From contig NC_063150.1 in NCBI RefSeq assembly GCF_020921035.1, forward strand, positions 9,672,001 to 9,736,000: DNA of 64,000 bases. Direction: 5' to 3'. Under the pieces are notes generated by a model that was given only the letters and a program-made list of their open reading frames with translations, was not told the origin of the DNA and did no database searches. Positions 11,229-23,153 of the stretch are shown in pieces (positions within the stretch are counted from its first letter, which is position 1; every line of letters begins with the position of its first letter). Source of the stretch: Rhodamnia argentea (taxonomy: Eukaryota; Streptophyta; Magnoliopsida; Myrtales; Myrtaceae). Position numbers and translations under genes: made by a program.

Positions 11229-12448
11229 GTTAGGTGTGCGCGCACTTACCATCTATGTAAGACCCAAATACGTGGCTTTAATGGTAGGAAAAGGCGTAAG
11301 GAAGCAACAGAATTGCCCGCAATGGGGGCTTTGTAAATTGAGTAGCAGAGAATGACACGAACAGGTTGTTCCATATTCCAAATGGGCAAGTTCTCCCACA
11401 CTCAACCTTGAAGTGGCACTTGCTGGTGTCAATATAGTGAATGAGCAATGCAGAGGGGAAGAAGCAATTGAGTCGTCAAAGTGGTGTCAAGGCGATTTGT
11501 GCTAGAAGTTCTAGATTAGATAAAATATACCCTTAGAAGCTGCGAAGGTGGGGTTGGCCTCCTGTATACAAACCGGTTAGAAGCTAATGCTACTTTTACG
11601 ATGAGACTATGGCAAGTCGAAACTAGTTGTGATGCCTAAAATAATCTACCCTAGCTCTATATAAAAGAGCCCGAGCTAGGGTGGGAGTGGTATGGTCAGA
11701 TACAAGAAAGTTATTCATCTAAGTGTTCTATAGAACAACGAGAGAAACAAGGCTGATCTGGTATGAATGACTCGCCGGGCCCCGCACGGGCTATTCCGCA
11801 ACTAAGGAAAGTGCCGGCCCGTGATAAGGAAGCGACAAAACAGCCGCAAACATTTTGCTGGGCGAGTGCACCCCCGCCATCTATTTAAGACTCGGTATTG
11901 ATGGCGGGAAAAGGCTCAAGGAACCAACGGAACTACCCGCAACAGGGGCATTGTGAAATTGAGTGAAAAAGAATTACATGGACCGGTTGTTCCGTGTCCT
12001 AAATGGGCAAGTTCTCCCACACTCGTATAACCTTGAAGTAGTGCTTGTTGGTGTTAACATAGTGAGTGAGCGATGCGGAGAGGAAAAAACAATTGAGTCC
12101 GTGGGAGTGGTGTTAGGAAGGTTTGTACTAGGAGTTCTAGGATAGATAGATTATATCCTTAGGAGCTCCGAATGCGGAGTTGGCCTCCCGTGTATAAACT
12201 AGTTGGGAGCTGCGCCTCTCCTAATGAGGCCATAACGGGCCGAAACCGGTTGTAGTGCCTAATATAATTTGCTCGTCTCGCTCTATGTATCAGAAGTTCG
12301 AGCTAAGTTGAGCCTGGTATAACTTGATAAGGGAAAGACATTCGTCTAATTGTTCTAGGGGACACATCAAAAAGGAAGGGCTGGCCTAGCTTAGCTTGCC
12401 GGGCATCTCACGGGCTAAATTCCTCTGCCAAATCTGTCGGCCTGTGAC
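11229..12448 (+). mobile_element. Two LTR copies in tandem without an internal region
   Basis: Copies at about 11229-11850 and 11855-12448 align end to end. Shared landmarks are the GCGCAC..CCATCTAT start, AAATGGGCAAGTTCTCCCAC, a TATATAAAAG-like box in the first copy, and the 'gaaagtgccggcccgtgata' close of the first. They are diverged. Head-to-tail LTRs with nothing between them suggest unequal recombination between elements of the family also represented at 8735-9775. Confidence 0.65.
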
Positions 12449-13256
12449 ACATGTCTGTCCCTATTTACCGTTTGCACAAAAAGGAAAATATCACTTCCTT
12501 TTTCCCTTAAAAGGAAGAGCATCCATCAATTTTCATGGAAAGAATTGACTGAAATGATCCTTAAATTTTTGTCTAATACATTAATGTGAGTCATCAATTT
12601 TTAATTTATTTAATATGATCCCCGAACTTTAACCCAATGCACAATATGATCTCTAAAATAATAATTTGTTCAACTTAGTCCATAAACTTTTGGTACATAT
12701 TCAATGTTCAATTCAATTCATGGACTATATAAAAATGTTCAATGGTTACTTAATGGAATGACTACATTGAACATTTTCAAACAGTTTAAGAACTACATTA
12801 AACCTATTTCAAAAGTCTAGGTACTTAGTTGAACAGATTAAAAGTTCAAAGACCATATTATGCATTAGACTCAATTTCAGAACCACAAGAGACAAATTAA
12901 AAGGTCGTGAATCACATTACATATTGAGCCAAAGTTCACCAACCATTCGTGTTATTATCCCATGCCCATGTAGCCCTTTCTGCTTGAAGCTACTTCTACT
13001 TATTCTGCTCAATATTCTAGTCCAGAGCATCAGGCAGTGCGAGCATTTTTCCCCCACCAGATTTCACCACCCGGTCCACCTCACGATACGATCTAGCGAC
13101 CGGTTCCAAATGGAGCGACCGGCCACATCCTCCCGTGGGGTTCTACGATCATTGTGCTACTCTTCTCCCCGAGTCCCGTCTCTGTAGCAGATTGAAGCTG
13201 CCAGGATATACCGCAACACTCCAAAAGAATTATTTATCCAAATCGTTGTGGTATGC
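12449..13256. repeat. AT-rich dispersed repeat with weak terminal inversion, then unassigned DNA
   Basis: From about 12540 to 12950 the DNA consists of phrases such as 'agtccataaacttttggtacatattcaatg', and its two ends are weakly inverted (left TAATGTGAGTCATCAATTTTTAATTT against the reverse of the right, TAATGTGATTCACGACCTTTTAATTT). It looks like an old foldback MITE. The following 300 bases show nothing recognisable. Confidence 0.5.
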
Positions 13257-15800
13257 TAACATGCAGCAATCGGACACTCTGGCACATTTAAAAAGTTCTC
13301 AATCCTTTGCCCGAAATTCAAAACGGACCTATTATTGAACTTTCACGGAGCCAAATGGTCTCTACTTGTTAAACCACAATGAAACCATCCTCCCCTTTCA
13401 GCAGATGCGAGAAATGATTTTACTGGGAGGCCTTTTACTGGAAGAAAGTTATTTATGGCATTGTTACATGTTATCTTTGATACCTGAAAATCACGCATTT
13501 CATTGTAAACAGAAGCCTGGGAATGATCTAAGGTCAAGAAATTAAGAAACCATGGATATTTGACTATTGAGCTGATAAACTCAGTTCATCTTTTCTAGTA
13601 GTCCTGATGATCTTGTGCTCCTCTTACATGCAAAATAACCACAAATTGAGTTGAAACACCTGAAAAAGAAAACTTACAGGTCACAAGCTGGAATGCTAAT
13701 ACAGGAACCAAAATGCTTCGGAACAATGTTTTGGTCTAAATCTCGAATCCTCAAGAAATGCTAACCGAGAATTACTATATACCACATTCTTCTCGGCCTA
13801 TGTGCTGTTCAAAATGTTGCCGGACCTCCATGCACTTTACCTGATTAAACCAGTGATTACTACCGGGTTTGCCCTTGAACCTACATTGGCATTTGCGTGT
13901 CATTCCCTTATGCAGTGGATTTCCTTCTCTTCAACTTCATCCTTTTCCATGACAATATCGTGAAGATTCTTGACATCTGAAACTTTTCCCTCTTCCCTCG
14001 GCCCCTCCAGATTTCCCTTGCTAATTCTGCACCTGAGCCTCAATCTTCCAGCAATGCTGTCGGTGAAGGATTGGGGGGTGTTTCCTCTTAGCTACGGGTT
14101 TCGGGCTCTTCCCTTCTTTGGTGCAATCCCACATTGAGATCTTTGACACCATGTTCTATTCCTTGTTCGCATTTGGGCTTAGACAGTCCACAACTTTCCT
14201 TATGTTCAGCAGAACATAAATCATCAACACGTTGAACATGTGCTTCCTTGCCAGAAAAGGGCAAAGACCTTTTCACAGATGCGTGACCAGCGGAATTTTC
14301 TTGTACCACTCTAGGATCAGACTCGGACTTTGACAATGCAATGGCGTCATCATCAGTATGCACGGGAGATACATTCGCCACTGTTGCCATGTCTGAGAAG
14401 GGCAGCAACCTCTGTGCAGAAGCATGAACAAGAGAGTCTGAAGTTTCTTACTCCGCTTGCAATCGGTGGGTCTCAATTAGGTAATGTGCTGCGGACTTAA
14501 ACCCCAGTTTGGATACCTGAAAGAAAGGCAAAGGATTTAGTCTAGCTTGGCATTATATGATCAGTCACTTGGTCAGGTGAGACAGAGATACAGACAGACA
14601 GACAGACACAAAAAAGATGACCTTCTTATAAAGAGGACCGGTGGGAGGCCACCCTTTTGCTTGCCGGCACAAACTACAATTGCATATTCCGCGACAAACT
14701 GGACATAGCCAGTTTGAATTTTGCCGGGCTTCCAGCACATGTTCCCCATATCTGCAAGATACATGAACCAGAAGTTTCTTTGTTTTTTTTTTTTTTTTTT
14801 TTTTTTTGGGTCAAAGAACCAGAAGTTTATCGTATGCACAATACATGAACCAAACTGGACATAGCCAAAGCCTCGAGACATGCATACAATTGCCAGCAAG
14901 TTGCAAGTTTGGCAGCTTAATCTTGAGCGACCAGCCAAATTTAACATCCAAACGGACTCTACAAAACTGTCTCCAACACATAAACCAGTTACTAATGTAT
15001 TCAGATTATGTGAAGGACCCTCTTACTAATTATAGTTCAATATTGTATATTTCACACACAGCTTCCAGCTAGGCGTCTGTTTAAAAATAGTCGGTGAAAA
15101 AAAAAGAAGACTTGTGATCCTAGGCATGTCAAAGAAGACAGACATCAAAAGACTGTAAATGAGCTGTGTATGCAAGTGTTAACTTTATGCATGCAGAATT
15201 AACAATTCAGAGCATTAGCGTGTTTTCTCTCCCCGATTGTTAAAATAAGGGGTTAGAGCATGGTAAATGGCGTCAAAAAGCCTTACAGAAAAAGAACTCA
15301 ATAGTAAGAAACTGATTGGTGTGTCCAAGAAGCTCACCTAATGTACATAACAATCTCCACAAAACTGTCCCTGCACCAGGTTACATTGGCTGCATTGAGA
15401 ACGATAGCAAAGAATTTTCTGCCTGTTGAAATGAAAGCAACTTTATCTTGGGATTGAAATACATCAAATGTGCAATTTAATTACTAAATAAAAGATCGTT
15501 TGCGATGAAAAGCCTACTATAGTATGTACCTCATGCTAGTTGGCACATTAATTTGTATCTAGCTGATTCTAGCAGAATTTGAGAGATTTTTCCATCAATA
15601 CAGTACCTATTCCAAAGACACTGCTCTTCACAGAAAAGCAAAGTAAAAAAGATCTCATTTTATCGAATCATAATAAGTGAAATTGATATTGTTTGCAAGT
15701 TACCATGGCCCAAGAGAGACAAAATCTATCAATAACATAGATATTCAGAATCAACAAAAAGTGATTGAATTCGACTCAAGAGCTCAGCCCTCTTAGAAGA
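13257..15800. repeat. Segmental duplication, copy of 26491-28716
   Basis: This block aligns in the same orientation with 26491-28716 over most of its length. Shared landmarks include 'acactctggca' at the left, 'gagccaaatggtctcta', the CDCA7 3' exons, and 'tgattgaattcga.tcaagagctcagccctctt' at the right edge near 15762-15798. Sequence beyond the right edge differs. The copy carries extra insertions, including a T run at 14779-14808. Confidence 0.85.
13900..15422 (-). pseudogene. CDCA7-like pseudogene: copy of exons 3-5 only
   Basis: This is a damaged duplicate of the last three exons of the intact CDCA7-like gene at 27127-30623. Exon 3 equivalent (15422 to about 15340) retains the CSQC and CGDC pairs but then frameshifts to a stop (GDCYVH then stop). 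Exon 4 equivalent (14751 to about 14622) is nearly intact, with [18 protein letters not shown]. Exon 5 equivalent has a stop shortly after IETHRLQAE, and later a frameshift that leaves the end as EEPETRS then stop. Exons 1 and 2 are absent. It cannot make the zinc-finger protein. Confidence 0.85.
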
Positions 15801-15869
15801 GATCTGTTTTGCCAACAGAGAGAAGGCACAGCTACTAGCGATGAGTATAAAGGTAAAGCACAATACAAC

Positions 15870-17127
15870 GGTTGCCTACTAAAGTAAAAACTAAAAATAG
15901 AATGCCCGCACTTTTCTTGAAAGCAACTGAGGACCAAATACTTCCAGAAACCCCGGACCATAAAACACCCATAACCAACCGGAGAATAAACGCATGTGAC
16001 CCTAAAAGCATTAAAAGTTAGATAAGTCAATCTAATCTATTGAGACTTCCTATATTGACCGGATGCAATTTTACAGTCACAAGACATACCTCAATTGTAC
16101 AGACAACATTAGCGTATCCTTTAGCTCTCGTCACATCGAATGGAGTTTGCCGATCATCATTTATCACCTGAGCATTCACTGAAGGATCAAAAGGTGCATA
16201 TAGATTACATAAGCTATACAGCAGAAAGCTAGGTAAAAACATCAATTAGCATAATGTAAACTACTAATATAAGAATTATTGACACAAACCTCCGTGAGAA
16301 AGAAGTAACTTCAGAGTATTCTCGAGGCCTTACTTAGCTGCATGATGCAAAGGAGTGCCACCATTGCGACCTTCATTAAATTTACATGTTAAGAGTCAAG
16401 ACATGGATATATAGATAAATTGTCACAACAGCTGCAACGAATCAGTAAACACATACAGAGAATGACGAGTGAATATGATAAATATCATGGTTCAAATGAT
16501 AGTTTGACACGTTAAATAAAACACACTAGCCCAATTCTGAGCCAAAAGGAGATCTGTCACTGGAAGCAACTGAGATGTTACCCGCACATGATTCTACACG
16601 AGTTCCTACAATAAACTCAGGCCTCAAACACATCTTGGACCACTTCATATGAATGCATACCATGCACAGCGACCAAAAAACAGCATATACCACTCAGAAA
16701 ATGCAAAACCGTAACAAATAAGGGTACCGGGGTGGTATGCATTGACGTTGGCGCCCAATTCAATCAAAGTCATGGCAAAATTATACAGCTCCGCGTTCAT
16801 ACAGGCGACGATCAAAGGCGTCTTCCCTTATCTGTCGATCCACTGCACCGACGAAAACCACCCAAAAATGACCCATCACAACAAATTCAGAAGAATCCGC
16901 TCGTCTAACATTACAAGGAAAAATAAAAAAAATAAAAAACAGAGACAATCTAAAACTATACATAAACAATCGAGATTCGAAATGAATTCCTAAACTAAGA
17001 GAGAAGATGCTCAAAACAAGAAATTTACCTCGAGGCCAACACTTTCTACGCAGAGGGCTTTGATTCCTTAGATGTTGACATAGCAGACATGCCTATACAC
17101 CAATTCATCCTTGGATTGCTATTGAAC
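15870..17127 (-). pseudogene. XBAT35-like ankyrin pseudogene, N-terminal half
   Basis: Minus-strand fragments match plant XBAT34/35-type E3 ubiquitin ligases in order. QSKDELVY then GIKALC lies near 17127-17030, preceded and followed by stops. WIDR-stop-GKTPLIVACMNAELYN and LIELGANVNAY lie at about 16836-16735. GRNGGTPLHHAAK lies near 16375-16340 and is followed by a stop. NDDRQTPFDVTRAKGYANVV lies near 16165-16100. HMRLFSGWL and YGPGFLEVF lie near 15990-15940. These are the ankyrin repeats and the following conserved block. Several in-frame stops kill the gene. The C-terminal half is missing here but lies at 23154-24838. Confidence 0.85.
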
Positions 17128-17889
17128 CACTTCTTCTCACACCCACGCCAAAAGAAACACCGACAAAAATTTCCCTTCTTCAGATTTTGATTCAGCAACA
17201 TAAAGTATGAACAAACATTGGGCTTTTTTTTTGTGAAGCCGAAGGGACGAGAAAGACACATTCAATTTTATGCTTTCCTTCAAACAGGTCCCGAAAAAAG
17301 AAAATAAGCAATTAATTATCCAATGAATTAAATGAACTTCTTCTATTTGCCTGATATTCTGCTTTGGCAGGGGAGGGAAAGAAAATCTAAGAACAAAGAA
17401 AATACACCAACAAAAGACACCTTATCCTATTAACATCAAGTGGGCGCAGCATATATAGAAGATCTGTAGATATAATCACTCAATAGGATAGGAGATTCAT
17501 GCATGGAGCGACATCAATTTACGGACTATAAATAGAAGAATTATGAGAGCTCATGCAATGACACAGCAAAAGAAAAACGTTTAGAAACACATTTTAAACA
17601 ATGATAATATACAGAAACAAAAAATAAACAAGTTGCTCAAAAAAACTAATATAGGTGAAGTTGAAAACTATTAATGACAAGCTGGTAACATATCGATAAA
17701 AGATAATTGGTACAGCATATTAGGGTATATCACCAATTCCAAGGTGTACGAATACCAAGTCCAAAACACGTTCACTTAAAGGTATATTACAGCACCTTGA
17801 ATTAAATTGTGACGACAATCTCATTAACATACTTAGCAATAGAAAGGAAACAAGTCTCCAAGAAATTGTAGTATCTCCTTTTACTAATC

Positions 17890-18887
17890 TCCCTCCTCGT
17901 TCAATATTCCCAAAGCTTACTCATTAAAATCATGAGTGGTCTCTTACTCGTAACAAACCCTCCTACATAAATTCCCCATTCAAGAACCCATCATGGATGA
18001 CTCATTCCCTATTCACATAATATCCGGGAAGGATCTTAACATCCCAGCGGGTACATTGTACTTGCCATTGAAAAACATATCCACGGAAATAAAAGTATAT
18101 GGTGCGGTTCTGATCCACCAATTGTGGATATGGTTGCAAATTCCGTTGACACTATTATGTAACTACGGAGCCCTTATAGTATCACCCGAAATATCAAAAT
18201 CACAACTTGGGACTCTCCTCATGAACGCTCTCCTTAATCACTCAGTATCTACTAACGCACGCATAGGTAAGGGGCCGTCAAGATGGTCAACAAACGCATG
18301 ATTGTCATCATAATGTTGGACTAATGAGTTGATACCTCAAACCACAACATTATGCACATCGTCCACTTGAACTCCTATTCTTTTGGCTATGAGTCTCACC
18401 TCATAATCATGATCCACGCGAATTAGACTCACTATGTTTCGGAAGTTATAAGCGGGTGCAAATCGTTGCAAAGTAAGGCCTCAAAGCTAGCCGGATGACT
18501 TAAGATTAATATTCTACATTTTGACCGTAAAAATTTGCAATGATCTACCTAGGGCTCTAAATAATCCATAATTCATATTCATAATCGCAACTCTTGAATA
18601 GCGGGTTGTTGCAAACTCGACAATAAGCGTCGCAAACTCAATAACGCAAGCTTCATCAATATTCTCTGCAATAACGGCACCATCGATGAGGAGATAACTT
18701 AGATGCAATAATCCATGCTGCAATCTTTGTAAACTAAATCTCTGCCTAGCTCATCAAGTATACGGAGCCGAATGCACTCGTCATATTCTAGCATTGCTCC
18801 ACTAGCGGCCGATCGTGCCATTGACCGTCTAATGTGGCCCCCAGCCGAGATAATCAAAATGGGAACAGTCTCTTGGGGTTCATCCAT
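17890..18887 (-). pseudogene. Malate dehydrogenase pseudogene, left arm
   Basis: Reading the minus strand from the ATG at 18887 gives a decayed, intron-free version of plant NAD-malate dehydrogenase. The dinucleotide-binding strand reads VPILIISAGGHI, in place of the usual VLVTGAAGQI type. Later blocks read LQRFAPAYNFRNIVSLIRVDHD, then GVQVDDVHNVVV, then KYNVPAGML, in the right order and spacing for a protein of about 332 residues. There are many stops, one replacing the tryptophan after HNVVV. Lack of introns suggests a processed retrocopy (inference). It forms part of the large inverted repeat. Confidence 0.8.
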
Positions 18888-19732
18888 CTATATAGACGAG
18901 TCATTCTACTTTCCTATTTGCTGCGATATTCGTCCTTTTTCTCATATTTACTCTTTCATTGCTAGTTGCGACACATGAATATACGAAAAGATCTAGGACT
19001 TTTAGTTGTTCTCTCTAACTCTATCTCTCCAACTAGTCCGCTTAGATAGACCCATTTGTTCGTGTTTTGATCAACTCGGCTACAGGTCGCATTGGACAGT
19101 TAGTACCACATTCAGCTACTGCTGGAAACATACTAGGATTTAACTAGCCCATTCGTCTCCATTTACATCATGATATACGACACAAAAATAGTTTAGGCGA
19201 GCTACGGTGTATATTGCTACAAGGAGGATATTCTATCTTATATGGTGTACTTATTGTAGAGAATATAATATTCATAATCTTGACTCTTGAATAGTAGGAT
19301 GGTGTTGCGAAATCAGCACACAAAAAAAAAAAAAAAACCCATCGCAAGCTTGATCCATATTCTCCGGAATAGATAAATCTAAGAGAAAATAGCCTCCCTA
19401 TAGCAATGTGCGCTCTAGCTCGTCCAAACTACTTATGTTCTATATATCATGTAAATGGAAACGAATGGACTAGTCAAACCCTAACATGATTCAAGCAGCG
19501 GCCGAATGTACTACCGATTATCCAATACAACCTCCGGTCGAGGTGATCAAAATACGAACAAATAGACCCATCTATGCGGACCGGTTGGAGAGAGACAGAG
19601 TTATAGAGAATAACTAAGAGCCCTAAATCTTTTCACACATTCGCATGTCGCGACCAGCAGCGAAAGAGCAAATCCAAGAAAGAGGATGAAACGGCGCTGT
19701 AAATGGGAAAGTAGAATAACCCGTCTACATAG

Positions 19733-20720
19733 ATGGATGAACCCCAAGACTGTTCGCATTTTGATTACCTCGGCCATGAGTTGCATTAGAAGATTGGTGG
19801 CACGATCGATCGCTAGTGGAGCCATATTAGGATATTCAACTGTCTACTTGATAAGTTAGGCAGAAATCTAGTTTACAAAGCTTATAACATAGATTATTAC
19901 CCGTAGATTATCCCTTTCTTGATAGTGCCGTTATTGCAAAGAATACTGATAAAGCATGCATTGGTAGTGAGTTTGCGATAGTTATTGCCAAATTTGCCAT
20001 AACCCACTATTCAAGAGTCGCGACTATGAATACAAATTATGGATTATTTAGAGCGCCGAATAGATCATTACAAATTTTTGCACAACTAGAATGTAGAATA
20101 TTAATTGTAAGTTACCCGGCTAACTTTGGAGTCCTCATTTTGCAGCGATTTACACCGGTCATAGCTGCTAGAAACAAAATAAATCTAATTCGCGCGAATC
20201 ATGATTGTGCAATGAGACTCATAATCGAAAGAATAGCGGTTCAAATGGATACTGTGCATAATATTGTAGTTTGGGATATCAACTCATCAATCCAGCATTG
20301 TGATGGTAATCGTGCCTTTGTTAACCATCCTAACGGTTTCGTACCTGTGCATACGCTCGTAGATGCTAAGTGATTAAGGGAAATCTTCATGAGGAAAGTC
20401 CAAAGCTGTGGGTTTGACATTTCGGGTGATACAAGGGCTCCGTATGTACATAATAGTGTCAAAGGAATTCGCAATCACATCTACGATTGGTGAATGGGAA
20501 CTACACCTCATACCGTTGTTTCCATCGGTATTTTTTCCAACGACCGGTACAATGTACCCGCCGGGGTGTTGGGATCCTTTCTGGCATATTATGTAAATAG
20601 GGAATGGGTCATCCATAATGGATTCCTGAATGGAAAATTATACATGAGGGTTTGTTACGAGCAAGAGACCGCTCTCATGTTTTCATGAGGAAACTTTAGG
20701 AGTATTGAACGAGGAGGAAA
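19733..20720 (+). pseudogene. Malate dehydrogenase pseudogene, right arm
   Basis: This is the mirror copy of the left-arm remnant. From 19757 it reads TVRILITSAMSCIRRLVARS, and from 20026 a 115-codon open stretch reads ILIVSYPANF, LQRFTPVIAARNKINLIRANHD and VHNIVVWDINSS. These align with the malate dehydrogenase blocks VLVVANPANT, LKEFAPSIPEKNI and VKNVIIWGNHSS. NVPAGVLGSF follows near 20550. This arm keeps the tryptophan that is a stop in the left arm, but frames are interrupted and the GAAGQI glycines are lost, so no enzyme can be made. Confidence 0.8.
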
Positions 20721-21305
20721 ATTAATAAAATGAGAAACTACAATTTGTTGGACACTTTATCTCCTTTTTATTGTCAAATATGTTAATGAGATTGTAGTTA
20801 CAATTCAATTTAAGATATTGTAATATACTTTTAAGTAAGCGTCTTTTGGACTTGGTATTCGTATAAGTTGGAATTGACAATATACCCTAGTTTGTGGTAC
20901 TAATCCTTTATTACCGATATGTTAACAACTTGCAATTAACAGTTTTCAACTTCACCTATGTTAATTTTTTGAATTACCTATTTGTTTCTGGTTTTTGAAT
21001 ATTATCATGATTTAAAATGTATTTATTAAAATTGTTCTCCTGCTATGTCATTACATGAGCTCTCATAATTCTTCTGTTTAGAATCCATGAATTGATGCTG
21101 CTCCAGGCACGAATCTCTTACCCTATTAAGTGATTATGCACGTAGATCTTCTATGTATGCAACACCCACTTGATATTAATAGCATAAGATGGCTCTTCGT
21201 GTATATTTTATTTGTTCTTAGATTTTCTTTCCCTACCATTCCAAAGCGGAATATAAAGTAAATGTAAGGAGTTCAACCAATTCATTGGATAATGAACTGC
21301 TACGA

Positions 21306-21765
21306 GCCACAACAACAAAGAAAGACAGCAATGGTGGGATGCTACTAGTGCGCGCAAGCGACGGGAGACGATGGGGACCAAAAAATCAATGGCAGTGAGT
21401 AGCACCTTGCCCAGAGCTTTGCGGACTAAATTGGAATTCAGATTTTCTTACATTTTGGGCTTGACCTCGTTATTTACACGAGATGCTACCAATTTACTCT
21501 TTAGGTAAAAGCACTATCCCTTGAAAATCACAGGAGAGTTTAAAGACTAAGATTCAAGATACATGGCAAACAGACAAATATGTTAAGCAAATCGTAAACT
21601 AGAAAGAATCCTACGATTTTTCTATTTTGATGATGAATTGTGGAGCCGTTTCTATTTCATGAGTGCACGTCTTCATCGTTCAAGAGAAAGATTCAATAAT
21701 TTTCTTAAGAGTTCATGGACGAGAAGAGTGCTATACATCAAGTTCGGATTACTCGGATGCTCAAA
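21306..21765. other. Intergenic, nothing recognised
   Basis: No protein or element signature is recognised between the outer edge of the inverted repeat and the next transposon. Confidence 0.5.
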
Positions 21766-21768
21766 TTA

Positions 21769-22278
21769 AGCCCTGTTTGGTTGAGCATTCCAAATGAGCA
21801 TTGGGGCTCCAAAGTCCCTCGGCCAAATGCAAATGTTGTTTGGTTCATTTTTTGGCTCACTTTGGGGAGATACAGAAGGTACTTTGGGCTAAAGGACTTT
21901 TGAGAAATGCAATTAATTTTTTTATTATTTTAATTGTCACCTTCACGTGCCACCGTCGCCCACCGCCATCGCCCATTGGCCGCCGGCCACCGCCGCCGGT
22001 AGCCGCCGGCCGTCGCCGCCGCCGATCACCGTCGCCGCCACCGTCGTCGCCGCCGCCGATCACCGGCCGTCGCCGCCGCCACCTTTTTTTCAAAAAAAAT
22101 ATATATATTTTACAAAGTTCATTTCTCACCAAACAACATTTACGTCAAAGTTGCTTTCTAAATGTATTTTTGAAATACATTTTACCAAACACTACTTGCA
22201 TTTTGAAAAAGACCTTTAGCCCAAAGGTATTTGCATTTTCTCAAAGTCTCTTGGCCAAATGCTGAACCAAACAAGGCC
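21769..22278. mobile_element. PIF/Harbinger-like MITE, 510 bp, TTA target duplication, GCC-rich core
   Basis: The left end AGCCCTGTTTGGTTGAGCATT and the reverse of the right end GGCCTTGTTTGGTTCAGCATT match at most positions. TTA flanks both sides (21766-21768 and 22279-22281). A core of CCG/GCC triplets fills 21955-22080. Inner inverted matches (GGGGCTCCAAAGTCCCT-like on the left, TTTGAGAAAATGC on the right) support a foldback build. Frames of 90-154 codons across it are products of the triplet core. Confidence 0.85.
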
Positions 22279-22281
22279 TTA

Positions 22282-23153
22282 GCCTCCCGGCTCCTTGTTA
22301 GAAGCTCTATCTTCGTCGAGCATCATCACAAACAGTTCCTAATGAACCCTAAAAATAATGGGAAAAGATCTAACAATTTACTTTCTTTATGCCTTTTGCA
22401 CCGTCAGATCCAATGAACTAATAATGAGAATATGTATGACTCGTCCGATGCCTCCCACTCATGGCTCCCCAATTAGACCACCCAATAAGATGCCTTGATT
22501 AATGATAAATCTAGAGTTTAGCCACTTTGATTTACTACATCCCTTACTTAACAAAAGCACTCATCAAGCAATATTTGGTTTTTCAAAACAGGACAGGGCC
22601 GATACTAGTCCAAACCAAATCGAATCGACCGGATTAACCAATTGAATGCGTTTCGGTTAGGCCCATGCGATCGACTGTTGGCCCCGTTGGGAAAAGGGAA
22701 GGAGGCCGATTTCGCCATTCATTCACCTTCATGAAATGCATTTCATTCTAGCGTTTGAGAGTTGAGCACCAACTATACCCAATTTAAGATGTGCTGATGC
22801 CATTGACAAGACATGGTACCATTCTTTGCTTTACAGTTCCACACAACATAAAGCAATCAAATTGTGCTCTCAATTTATTCCATATAATGGAGATAAAGAT
22901 GCTGCAGAATATAGATCACAAAACCTATGAGCTGATTTACAGATCAGATAAATGCATAGATGCAGTGAACTCGTTATCACCTGTCTGTACTGCAATCATG
23001 CTCCTTGATGTTTCTCGAACAACCTCTCTTTCAATCTGCACAAACACTTACACCTGTGAACTTTCAAGAAAACTTGCATACATACATGTACCAACTTAAT
23101 ACCTCAATGTAATAAAGATCACTGTGCCTGTTCCATATAGGCAAGCTTCATAG
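22282..23153. other. Intergenic, nothing recognised
   Basis: No coding sequence is recognised. The last few hundred bases may once have been the 3' end of the XBAT gene whose C-terminal half begins at 23154 on the other strand. Confidence 0.5.

Larger units (their letters stand above)
17303..21305. repeat. 4-kb inverted repeat (two arms of about 1.95 kb, short spacer)
   Basis: The left arm (about 17303-19270) is the reverse complement of the right arm (about 19350-21305). Matching landmarks include, from the outside in, TATCCAATGAATT, GAAGAATTATGAGAGCTCATG, the MDH-derived coding remnant, GGGGTTCATCCATCTAT, and ATTCGTTTCCATTTACATGA near the centre. The spacer, near 19270-19350, includes an A run at 19321-19337. 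Arms have diverged clearly, with base changes and small indels, so the palindrome is old. It separates the two XBAT pseudogene halves. Confidence 0.85.

Noticed and set aside
17993-18301. 102-codon plus-strand open frame in the left palindrome arm
   Set aside because: It is antisense to the malate dehydrogenase remnant, which explains the sequence better.
21801-22265. 154-codon proline/arginine-rich open frame
   Set aside because: It crosses the GCC triplet core of a Harbinger-like MITE; the openness comes from composition.
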